Source: Chitinivibrionales bacterium (GTDB lineage: Bacteria; Fibrobacterota; Chitinivibrionia; Chitinivibrionales; FEN-1185). Taken from it: DNA of 5,808 bases. Positions within the stretch are counted from its first letter, which is position 1, and each line of letters begins with the position of its first letter. A program made the position numbers and the translations under genes. The stretch covers positions 1 through 5,808 of the forward strand of contig JAQUMP010000250.1 of assembly GCA_028718065.1 (NCBI GenBank), in the 5' to 3' direction. The notes under the pieces are model-generated. The model did not search any database. It was given only the letters and a program-made list of their open reading frames with translations, and had not been told where the DNA came from. Shown here one piece after another: positions 1 through 5,575 of this stretch.

Positions 1-1
1 C

Positions 2-733
2 CGCGGCGATCTCTTTACACCGGGAGATGGGCCGGATGCAAGGCAAATCCTGCTGGCAGGCGCCAATGATACGGTTCGTCAATTAATCCGCAATGCCGGG
101 TTTACCATTATTCCCTCCGCCAACGTCCAGCTCCAGAATTTAAACGACTGGACCACCATCGATACCCTGAACCCCTCCTCCGGCGGTTTTAACCATAGGA
201 GCCTTGTTTTCCACTCGTTTAACGATTGCAAGTTATTTTTTATGAACGGCGGGGCCATGTGGCAAACGCGCTGGGAATATTTTTATTACCGGCTCACCGA
301 CCAGTACCACCAGCAGGGTTTTACCCATTACGAAGAGACCCCGCTGCCCTGGCTCAGAACGGCCGTTACGGTGAACGCAAATATGAGCGCCAGGCCGGAG
401 CACGATTCGCTTGCTGTAAACGCCGGCGCCGGCGGGACCGATACCGTTTCGCTCCCGGCGACCGACACCCTGGCGATAGGGCCCGGGCTTTCGGTGGGTT
501 TTTCTTTTGGTAAGGTCTGGTGCTTTAAGAGCATTCTTAACACCCATTCGTTTGCTTTGTCGGAGAGCCGGGTCAATGGTTCCTGGCAAAAGGAAATCGG
601 CATGAACTACAACGTTTTTGTCCAGCTTATTATCCTGCCGAATATTTCCGTGATAGCCACGAACTCATTCGGTTTTTCGACTTCCGCGTTTACCAGTTAC
701 CAGGGGAATTTTTCACTGCTTGTTATTTTTTAA
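2..733 (+). CDS. Putative outer-membrane beta-barrel protein, 3' part (5' end outside window)
   Basis: The frame is open from the first bases to TAA at 731-733, giving 243 visible residues; the true start lies upstream. I do not recognise a named family. The last part resembles an outer-membrane barrel: it has alternating polar/hydrophobic strands rich in Gly and aromatics (for example PGLSVGFSFGKVW and NVFVQLIILPNISVIATNSF), and the protein ends in Val-Ile-Phe, with a C-terminal aromatic as in many BAM-inserted proteins. An earlier aromatic stretch (MWQTRWEYFYYRLTDQY) could also be strand-forming. A Gly/Ala/Thr-rich loop sits around codons 140-160 of the visible part. The lipoprotein gene starts only 21 nt downstream, so the two are probably co-transcribed. 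The coding call is good; the barrel assignment is inferred from sequence texture and function is unknown. A Bacteroidota-type uncharacterised barrel family such as DUF4421 was considered but could not be confirmed. Confidence 0.72.
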   Translation, partial: RGDLFTPGDGPDARQILLAGANDTVRQLIRNAGFTIIPSANVQLQNLNDWTTIDTLNPSSGGFNHRSLVFHSFNDCKLFFMNGGAMWQTRWEYFYYRLTDQYHQQGFTHYEETPLPWLRTAVTVNANMSARPEHDSLAVNAGAGGTDTVSLPATDTLAIGPGLSVGFSFGKVWCFKSILNTHSFALSESRVNGSWQKEIGMNYNVFVQLIILPNISVIATNSFGFSTSAFTSYQGNFSLLVIF

Positions 734-754
734 CTTTTTTAAAGGAGTTTTTAT

Positions 755-1312
755 ATGCGATATCTTAAAACGAAATTGGTTTTTCTCTGCGGCGCGCTTG
801 CGCTGGTGGGTTGCAAGGTGGTGAATAATAACAACGCAACCGTAAAGGCATCGGATTTACGGATAACAACGGACATTGGAAATTGGAGCGAAGTAGCGGG
901 GACCTATCATCCATTTTCAACTACCGATGAACTCACCATGCCGCCTTTTGGAATAGACGGTCAGGTGGTCCCTTACGAGAACAAGGGTTTGGTAAATGGA
1001 ATATATCAGGAATTAAAAAGCGGCGCCGGGTACGATTATCAGGTATATGTAATGGATTTTGGTACCGATAGCGCAGCCACCGCCATATTCAACGACATCG
1101 TGGCAGGCCATGTTACCACGCCCGCCGCGATCTCCGGTTATGTCAATACCGTGGCCGTGGCCCAGGATAATGTGAGCCAAGCCGTGGTCTATGCGCACAT
1201 TAAAAACTTTTATTTTTGGATCACCCTGAGTAGCTATAGCGCCATTATTACGAATGCAACGAATGCCGCGGGGACGTTCTTAGATAAGTATAAATTTAAA
1301 ATCGGCGCTTGA
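755..1312 (+). CDS. Small hypothetical lipoprotein
   Basis: This encodes 185 aa. The start is secure: AAAGGAG at 741-747 lies 7 nt before the ATG. The N-terminus is a lipoprotein signal peptide, with Arg/Lys in residues 2-7, a hydrophobic core in residues 8-18 and lipobox L17-V-G-C20. The mature protein would begin at Cys20 and be lipidated through Lgt, LspA and Lnt. Lys at +2 does not match the inner-membrane-retaining Asp of enterobacteria, so outer-membrane sorting is possible. A short Asn-rich linker (24-27) precedes a compact alpha/beta domain of about 150 aa with Tyr-rich strands (YDYQVYVMDFG at 93-103, FYFWITL at 152-158) and a last helix/strand AGTFLDKYKFKIG at 172-184. The domain is not recognised. 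It follows the putative barrel protein closely, suggesting a paired envelope function, and ends in a terminator-like hairpin. Confidence 0.85.
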   Translation: MRYLKTKLVFLCGALALVGCKVVNNNNATVKASDLRITTDIGNWSEVAGTYHPFSTTDELTMPPFGIDGQVVPYENKGLVNGIYQELKSGAGYDYQVYVMDFGTDSAATAIFNDIVAGHVTTPAAISGYVNTVAVAQDNVSQAVVYAHIKNFYFWITLSSYSAIITNATNAAGTFLDKYKFKIGA

Positions 1313-1337
1313 TGTTTTGCGGAGGGCGCCTTTTTTT
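1304..1337. terminator. Probable bidirectional terminator between convergent genes
   Basis: GGCGC (1304-1308) pairs with GCGCC (1326-1330) across a 17-nt loop, with possible G-U pairs just inside, and seven T residues follow at 1331-1337 on the plus strand. The left arm lies in the last codons of the lipoprotein gene, and the T-run supplies the TAA stop of the minus-strand transglycosylase gene. Read on the minus strand, the hairpin is followed by GATTTT, so it may also act weakly in that direction. The stem is short (5 bp), so efficiency is uncertain; position and T-run support the call. Confidence 0.5.
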
Positions 1338-2178
1338 AGTCCGAATCATTTTCCGCGACATTGCCGCGGGCGCGGGTCTGGTTAGTCAAGGAATCTTTGG
1401 GCGGGTTATCGCCGGTAAGGTTTTTATAGGAACTGTCGTTTAGGTAGCCCTGATGGTAAAGATTATTGCCGATTACGGCAATGCGCTGGCGCATGAACGC
1501 CGAATCCGGCCGCCGGGGATTAAGCTTGCCCGGACTGGCCAATGCCGCGGCCAGCAGGGTGGCCTGCTGCATGGAAAGGTACTTACTCGATTTGTTAAAA
1601 TAGCTGCGCGCCGCGGCTTCGCACCCGAAAAGGTCCGGACCGAATTGCGCATAATTAAGATAGAGTTCCAGGATCCGTTTTTTTCCCAGGAAGTGCTCCA
1701 TAAGCAGCGTGTAGGCGAACTCCTTGTACTTGCGGCTGTAGCTTTTTTCCCCGCTTAAAAACAGATTTTTGGCGAGTTGCTGCGTAATGGTGCTGGCCCC
1801 ACGCTTGATTTTGCCGTGTTGACGGTTGTATTCGTAGGCGTCAAGTATTGCGGCGAGGTCGAAGCCGGGATGCGCGTAAAAACCGTCGTCCTCGGCGGCG
1901 ATCACCGCCTCCGGCAGCGCCTTGGCGATAGAATCGAGCGGTACAAACAGCGGCGTGATCGAATCTGTTTTTCCGGCGCCATGAACGTAGCGGCGGTAGG
2001 TGTGCATGTAAGCGGTTTCGACCGGGTTTTCGTTCACAAGCCTTCGGACCTGCTGTATGGGCGCGGCGATCGTTATGCCGGCCCACACGATTACCGCCGT
2101 TAAGCCCAGCGAAAACAGAACTGCATAGAGAAGCAGGGTGCCGACTAAAATTTTCCAGAGCAGGTGCAGGATTTTCAT
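1336..2178 (-). CDS. mtgA: Monofunctional biosynthetic peptidoglycan transglycosylase (GT51)
   Basis: This encodes 280 aa and polymerises lipid II into glycan strands on the periplasmic side of the inner membrane. A single N-terminal membrane anchor spans about residues 4-38. The GT51 motifs are complete and in order: AAEDDGFYAHPG (94-105) with catalytic Glu96; RGASTITQQLAKNLFL (126-141); RKYKE (149-153) with the second Glu153; KKRILELYLN (166-175); and GCEAAARSYFNK with LSMQQATLLA (185-210). Glu96 and Glu153 are 57 residues apart, the same distance as Glu233 and Glu290 of E. coli PBP1b. No transpeptidase domain follows, so this is MtgA-like rather than a class A PBP. It is somewhat longer than E. 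coli MtgA (about 242 aa) because of a polar, probably disordered tail (about 250-280). The ATG at 2176-2178 has no clear Shine-Dalgarno, but an ATG start before the anchor is sensible. It diverges from the STAS gene. Confidence 0.93.
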   Translation of the reverse strand: MKILHLLWKILVGTLLLYAVLFSLGLTAVIVWAGITIAAPIQQVRRLVNENPVETAYMHTYRRYVHGAGKTDSITPLFVPLDSIAKALPEAVIAAEDDGFYAHPGFDLAAILDAYEYNRQHGKIKRGASTITQQLAKNLFLSGEKSYSRKYKEFAYTLLMEHFLGKKRILELYLNYAQFGPDLFGCEAAARSYFNKSSKYLSMQQATLLAAALASPGKLNPRRPDSAFMRQRIAVIGNNLYHQGYLNDSSYKNLTGDNPPKDSLTNQTRARGNVAENDSD

Positions 2179-2237
2179 TATTTTATTATTAGTCCGGCTT
2201 GGTTTAAGGTCATCAAAAATAGTTTAATTCCGCTCTT

Positions 2238-2264
2238 CTAAAAATAACAATCATAATTTTTTAG
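2238..2264. repeat. A/T-rich inverted repeat in divergent promoter region
   Basis: CTAAAAA (2238-2244) and TTTTTAG (2258-2264) form perfect 7-bp arms around a 13-nt spacer. The repeat sits just upstream of the predicted -35 box of the STAS gene and between the two divergent genes, so it could be an operator or an upstream A-tract element. The surrounding sequence is very AT-rich, so a chance match is a real possibility. Confidence 0.25.
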
Positions 2265-2268
2265 GCAC

Positions 2269-2297
2269 TGGACAATACGATTTTTTAACGATATTAT
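2269..2297 (+). promoter_or_regulatory. Predicted sigma70-type promoter for the STAS-domain gene
   Basis: TGGACA (2269-2274; one mismatch to TTGACA) is followed by exactly 17 nt and then TATTAT (2292-2297; one mismatch to TATAAT), in an AT-rich gap. Transcription would start near 2304, giving a leader of about 37 nt before the ATG at 2342. The box quality and spacing are the evidence. The organism's sigma preferences are unknown. Confidence 0.5.
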
Positions 2298-2341
2298 TTA
2301 AAAGGGAACGCCAGGGCCGAAAAAAGGATTTGTCAAAACCT

Positions 2342-3541
2342 ATGAATATTTCTCAGCAGCATTCCGGCGCGGAATTAGGGTTTATCGCCTACGGCAATTT
2401 TGATATTTACGCCTTCGAAGGCGACGTAAAAGTCGGCGGGCTTGTTAACATAACCACCCAGCTTTCCAAACACATTCAGATGCATCCGGACAAGAACCTG
2501 GTTTTTGATCTTGCGCGCGTTACCTACATGGATTCGAGCACGGTGCGCCTTTTTATAAACCTCAAAAAGAAAATGGAAGCAAACCAGAAACAGCTTTACC
2601 TGCTGCAACCCTCGGAGCAGGTGCTTAAAATATTAAAAGAGACCAACCTCGATAAAATATTTACCGCGGTTGGAAGCGTCGAAGAGGTGGAACAGATCGT
2701 CTCGCTTGCGTTTTATCAAAACATCCTGCCCTACACCGTGCCCGAAAATAAATTGCACCGCCTCAAATGTTCCTGCGCGGTGTGCGGGTCCAAGGAGGTC
2801 GTAGGGTATTTAATCGACCAGAGCGCCTGCATCTGGAAATGGGAAGAAGACGATCCGTATCCGTCAAGCTATTGGAAAGACGGCAACGAACGCGTGGATC
2901 TGTTCAGCCTTTTTCCGGTGGTGTGCATGGACTGTTTTATGAGTTCCCTGCGCATCAACGATTTTCATTTAATGGAAAACGATAAAATCGCGGTGCGCTC
3001 CATCCTGCACGAAAACAGCAAATATATTCTCAGCAAATCCATTAAGAAACGCAAAAAAATCATGGAGAGCGCTCCGGTAAAGAACGACTCTTTTTTTGCC
3101 TTTCCCCGCAAGGCGGAGGCCAACCTGCAGGCATATCTTCTGGCCGAAATGTGCGCCCATAGCATGGCCATGTACCGCGAAGACGCCAATCCGTTTATGA
3201 TAGGGTACTTGAATTATCTCACGATCCAGTACGCCGAAAAAGAAAAGAAGTCCGAATACCTTGACAAATGCAGAGCGTGGATGTCGCAGGTGTTAAACGA
3301 GAAAAACTCCTATAACCATCTGGAGCTTGCGCAGGCCTATTTTGTACTCCTGCAGGTGGATTTGAACCTGGAAAAATTTAAAGAGGCTTCCGTGGTCTAC
3401 GACCAGTTTACCGCCCTGATGGAGTCGCTTACCGCGCCTATCGCCGTTACGGACATTTACAGCCCGCATTTCTGGTACCAGCAGTCCCTCAAGATCTGGC
3501 AGAAAGAGATCAATAACAAATCAAGCGCCATGCGCGCGTAG
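2342..3541 (+). CDS. STAS-domain protein with Cys-rich (DUF2225-like) middle and helical TPR-like C-terminus
   Basis: This encodes 399 aa from ATG 2342. An in-frame TTG at 2330 would add four residues, but the purine-rich AAAAAGGA (2321-2328) lies almost against it, while its distance to the ATG (13 nt) is long but workable. Residues about 14-122 form a STAS domain of the anti-sigma-factor-antagonist type (SpoIIAA/RsbV-like), with a predicted strand NLVFDLARVTYMDSS where Asp64-Ser65-Ser66 matches the DSS phospho-acceptor site. Residues about 139-205 hold a Cys cluster, CxCxxC (143, 145, 148) and CxxC (195, 198), with aromatic/acidic sequence between, consistent with zinc binding and resembling DUF2225. 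Residues about 255-391 are helical with TPR-like spacing (AQAYFVLLQVDLNLEKFKEA). It is much longer than a plain antagonist (about 110 aa), so a partner-switching scaffold or sensor is inferred. No kinase or phosphatase partner is visible in the window. Its 3' end overlaps the convergent PfkB-fold gene by 21 bp. Confidence 0.85.
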   Translation: MNISQQHSGAELGFIAYGNFDIYAFEGDVKVGGLVNITTQLSKHIQMHPDKNLVFDLARVTYMDSSTVRLFINLKKKMEANQKQLYLLQPSEQVLKILKETNLDKIFTAVGSVEEVEQIVSLAFYQNILPYTVPENKLHRLKCSCAVCGSKEVVGYLIDQSACIWKWEEDDPYPSSYWKDGNERVDLFSLFPVVCMDCFMSSLRINDFHLMENDKIAVRSILHENSKYILSKSIKKRKKIMESAPVKNDSFFAFPRKAEANLQAYLLAEMCAHSMAMYREDANPFMIGYLNYLTIQYAEKEKKSEYLDKCRAWMSQVLNEKNSYNHLELAQAYFVLLQVDLNLEKFKEASVVYDQFTALMESLTAPIAVTDIYSPHFWYQQSLKIWQKEINNKSSAMRA

Positions 3542-4474
3542 GGTGATCTCGCCGTTTTTAGGCAGGGCCGCGATCCCGCCGCCGCGCGAGACCTTGTACA
3601 GCGCGACCGACGAGGCGAATTGCGCCGCGGTGAACGGATCGAAACCGCGCGCGATGCAATGCAAAAATCCGCCGTTAAAGGCGCTGCCGGCCAGGGTAAC
3701 GTCGCCGATGGCCTCAGCGCTTGCGGGGACCTTGAATTCCTCTATTTTTCCGTCGTAACCCACCATGCAGCCGTTGGCGCCCTGCTTGACCGCCACGATC
3801 GAAACGCCGCGGTCCCATAAGAATCCGATTACGTCAAGCGGCCGTTCGTAGCCGAACAACGCCTTGGATTCGTCCGGCGCCGAAGGGAAAATGACGTCCA
3901 CGAGCGGCAGCACGCTCCACAGGCTCTCCTTGGCGTCGTCGAGCGTCCAGCGCTGCAGGCGCAGGTTCGGGTCGTAGGCGACCATGATATCGTTGCTGTG
4001 GGCGCAGTCGAAGGCCTTGAAGATGGCGTGGCGCGCGGGCTTTCCCACCGATTGCAGCTCGCTTGACGCGTACACGATTTTAACGTTTTCGATGAGGTCG
4101 TTGTAGATCATGACCGGCGTAATTGATTCGGCGGCATTACCGGGCCGGTGATACAAATAATCGCGGGCGGCCGGCTGGCGCGCCGTGCAAAAATAAATGC
4201 CGTTGTAGCCACTTGACGTCACGACATGATCGATGTTGACGCCCTGCGCAAGCAGTTCCTCCCGGATAAAATTATGGAACGGGTCGCGCGCCACGGCCGA
4301 TACCATGGAGACCAGCGAGCCCAGCCGCGCGGCCGCGGCGGCCACGACGATATCGGCCCCGCCGATGCTGCGCGCAAAATGGTCGGTGGCCGTAATATCA
4401 CCTTCGCAGCGGAACTCCACGAAAGTTTCGCCGATGACCAGCAGGTCGAAATCGCGCACGCTGAGGGGTTTCAT
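3521..4474 (-). CDS. PfkB-fold (2-keto-3-deoxygluconate-kinase-like) protein, probable pseudokinase
   Basis: This encodes 317 aa, the usual length for a PfkB/ribokinase-family sugar kinase. Family landmarks are an N-terminal strand FDLLVIGETFVEF (9-21), GGA...AAARLG (38-52), YHRPGNAAESITP (108-120), the KdgK-type YDPNLRLQRW (167-176), and AVKQGANGCMVG (228-239). The second PfkB signature, normally DTxGAGDAFxxGFL, reads DVTLAGSAFNGGFL (258-271): Gly is replaced by Leu261 and the catalytic-base Asp by Ser264. In the first signature, the Asn that normally contacts sugar (GGxxxN) is Val43. The usual NxxE near 198-201 reads SAPD, although some KdgK proteins also carry Ser there. The frame is intact with no decay elsewhere, so these changes look selected rather than a broken gene. 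The ATG at 4472-4474 overlaps the TGA of the upstream glycohydrolase (ATGA), implying translational coupling. It could be a sugar/nucleotide-binding partner or a kinase with altered chemistry. Confidence 0.88.
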   Translation of the reverse strand: MKPLSVRDFDLLVIGETFVEFRCEGDITATDHFARSIGGADIVVAAAAARLGSLVSMVSAVARDPFHNFIREELLAQGVNIDHVVTSSGYNGIYFCTARQPAARDYLYHRPGNAAESITPVMIYNDLIENVKIVYASSELQSVGKPARHAIFKAFDCAHSNDIMVAYDPNLRLQRWTLDDAKESLWSVLPLVDVIFPSAPDESKALFGYERPLDVIGFLWDRGVSIVAVKQGANGCMVGYDGKIEEFKVPASAEAIGDVTLAGSAFNGGFLHCIARGFDPFTAAQFASSVALYKVSRGGGIAALPKNGEITLRAHGA

Positions 4475-5424
4475 AGTACCGCGATAAATTGGTTGAGGAT
4501 GGTATCGATGTCGTTTTTACGCGCCAGGGAATTTATCCATTCCGCCGGCACGCTTGCCAGACCGTAGGCCAGGCCGCCGAGTCCGCCGGCGACCATGCCG
4601 GTGGTGTCGGTGTCCAGGCCCAGGTTCACCGCCGCCAGCAGCACCTCTTTGGTAACGGCGTAATTTACAACACACCATACGGCCGCTTCCAGGGTATGCA
4701 CGACATAGCCCGACGAGCGGATGTCCTCGCGCGACAGCGTAAGAATTTCGTGGGAAATCAGGCGCATAAAATGGAGCAGTTCGGCCTTAAAGGGAGGGCG
4801 TTTGTTGTAATAGTCAAGCGCCTCCGCGACGGCCGCTTTAAAGCATTCGCGAACGTTGCCGTTTTTTAGGAGGGCCCGCACAAAAAGCGCATAAATGCCG
4901 CAACCCGCCAAGTTGCGCGGATGAGCATGTGTTATTGCCGTGACCGCGTGGATATGCTCCAGAAAATCGTCCGTTTGCATGGTATGAAAAAAGAGGGCGG
5001 CCGGCAAAATGCGCATGAGCGCGCCGTTGCCGTTATCGTCTTCGGATTTGCCGCCGGAGTCCCGGGCGCTTTTGCGGCTGCTGTGGATATTGTCAAGCGC
5101 AAAGGAGGTGGTGAGCCCGGCCTCAAAAACGAAACCGGTGGAGGTAAGGCGCCCTTCGAAAAGCCATTGACAAAATGTGTGGCCGATGTCTTCCAGGTTG
5201 TAGCCGCGCGCCATACTTTCCATGGTGCACAGGACCATGGAGGTGTCGTCGGACCAGGTGCCTTCGGGCTGATCGTAGCGGCCGTATCCCAGCATGTTTT
5301 TAACTTCGCACAGCGAGAGCTCCTCGCGCGTTAGCGACGCTACCGGAACGCCGAGCGCATCGCCCACGATCCCCGCCATAATGGCCGCGCGGGCCTTTTC
5401 CTTAATTAAAGGGAGTGTAACCAT
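4471..5424 (-). CDS. ADP-ribosylglycohydrolase (DraG/ARH) family protein
   Basis: This encodes 317 aa from ATG 5424 and belongs to the all-helical, dinuclear-metal DraG/ARH family, which cleaves N- or O-glycosidic bonds of ADP-ribose on proteins or related small molecules. The metal-site motifs are all present: GDALG (21-25), GTWSDDTSM (55-63) with Asp59-Asp60-Thr61, NGNGALMRILP (131-141), THAHP in the middle, and NLGLDTDTTGMVAGGLGG (267-284) with Asp271 and Asp273. One visible departure is PVAS after GDALG, where many relatives have PVEF. The frame stays open upstream to 5601, inside pdxB, but the family fold begins at LIKEKARAAIMAGIVGD, so the start is at 5424 or, five codons earlier, 5439. 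Neither has a strong Shine-Dalgarno; GGG lies 4 nt before 5424. It is the first gene of a two-gene operon with the PfkB-fold gene. The physiological substrate is unknown; nothing resembling draT or a toxin is in view. Confidence 0.92.
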   Translation of the reverse strand: MVTLPLIKEKARAAIMAGIVGDALGVPVASLTREELSLCEVKNMLGYGRYDQPEGTWSDDTSMVLCTMESMARGYNLEDIGHTFCQWLFEGRLTSTGFVFEAGLTTSFALDNIHSSRKSARDSGGKSEDDNGNGALMRILPAALFFHTMQTDDFLEHIHAVTAITHAHPRNLAGCGIYALFVRALLKNGNVRECFKAAVAEALDYYNKRPPFKAELLHFMRLISHEILTLSREDIRSSGYVVHTLEAAVWCVVNYAVTKEVLLAAVNLGLDTDTTGMVAGGLGGLAYGLASVPAEWINSLARKNDIDTILNQFIAVL

Positions 5425-5469
5425 TTTTCCCGTTGACATAGAGCATAAATTCGTTGGATATGGATAGCG

Positions 5470-5485
5470 TGTTACAAAAATAACA
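5470..5485. repeat. Small inverted repeat, candidate operator
   Basis: TGTTA (5470-5474) and TAACA (5481-5485) form perfect 5-bp arms around a 6-nt spacer, in the 151-nt gap between the divergent glycohydrolase and pdxB genes. The size suits a dimeric repressor half-site pair, but arms this short occur often by chance. Confidence 0.2.
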
Positions 5486-5542
5486 TACCGGGGCGCTTTG
5501 TTCCACTGGTTTTTTAAATATTGAAGGTCCGGCGGATTTATG

Positions 5543-5560
5543 CCGCAATTGGTCCGCAAT
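5543..5560. repeat. Tandem CCGCAAT direct repeat upstream of pdxB
   Basis: CCGCAAT occurs at 5543-5549 and again at 5554-5560, with start-to-start spacing of 11 bp, about one helical turn. Both copies would face the same side of the DNA, 15-33 bp before the pdxB ATG. It could be an activator or repressor site. Two copies of 7 bp are suggestive but not conclusive. Confidence 0.25.
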
Positions 5561-5575
5561 GTATTTTGAAATAGT

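Noticed and set aside
421..434. 14-bp perfect palindrome of CG/GC steps
   Set aside because: It lies inside a coding stretch for alternating Ala and Gly, where GC-rich codons give such palindromes naturally; there is no T-run or paired element.
226..603. Overlapping frames at 226-513 (plus), 233-589 and 328-603 (minus) inside the barrel-like gene
   Set aside because: Their proteins are Arg/Pro-rich and low quality, while the frame ending at 733 is open from the window start, has strand-like texture and leads neatly into the next gene.
2330..2341. TTG at 2330 as the start of the STAS gene
   Set aside because: The only purine-rich site ends 1 nt before it, too close for ribosome binding; the ATG four codons later is preferred, though the evidence is not decisive.
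3493..3511. GATCT/AGATC hairpin near the convergent gene ends
   Set aside because: The stem is 5 bp of mostly A/T with no T-run on either strand, and it lies inside the STAS coding sequence.
4226..4567. Long open frames on the plus strand opposite the PfkB-fold and glycohydrolase genes (also 4489-4869 and 4921-5334)
   Set aside because: They are antisense to genes with clear family motifs, have no recognisable domains or ribosome sites, and are expected in GC-biased coding DNA.
5433..5438. Perfect TTGACA as a -35 box for pdxB
   Set aside because: No acceptable -10 box follows at 16-18 nt (best is GATATG, 3 of 6), and the leader would exceed 100 nt.
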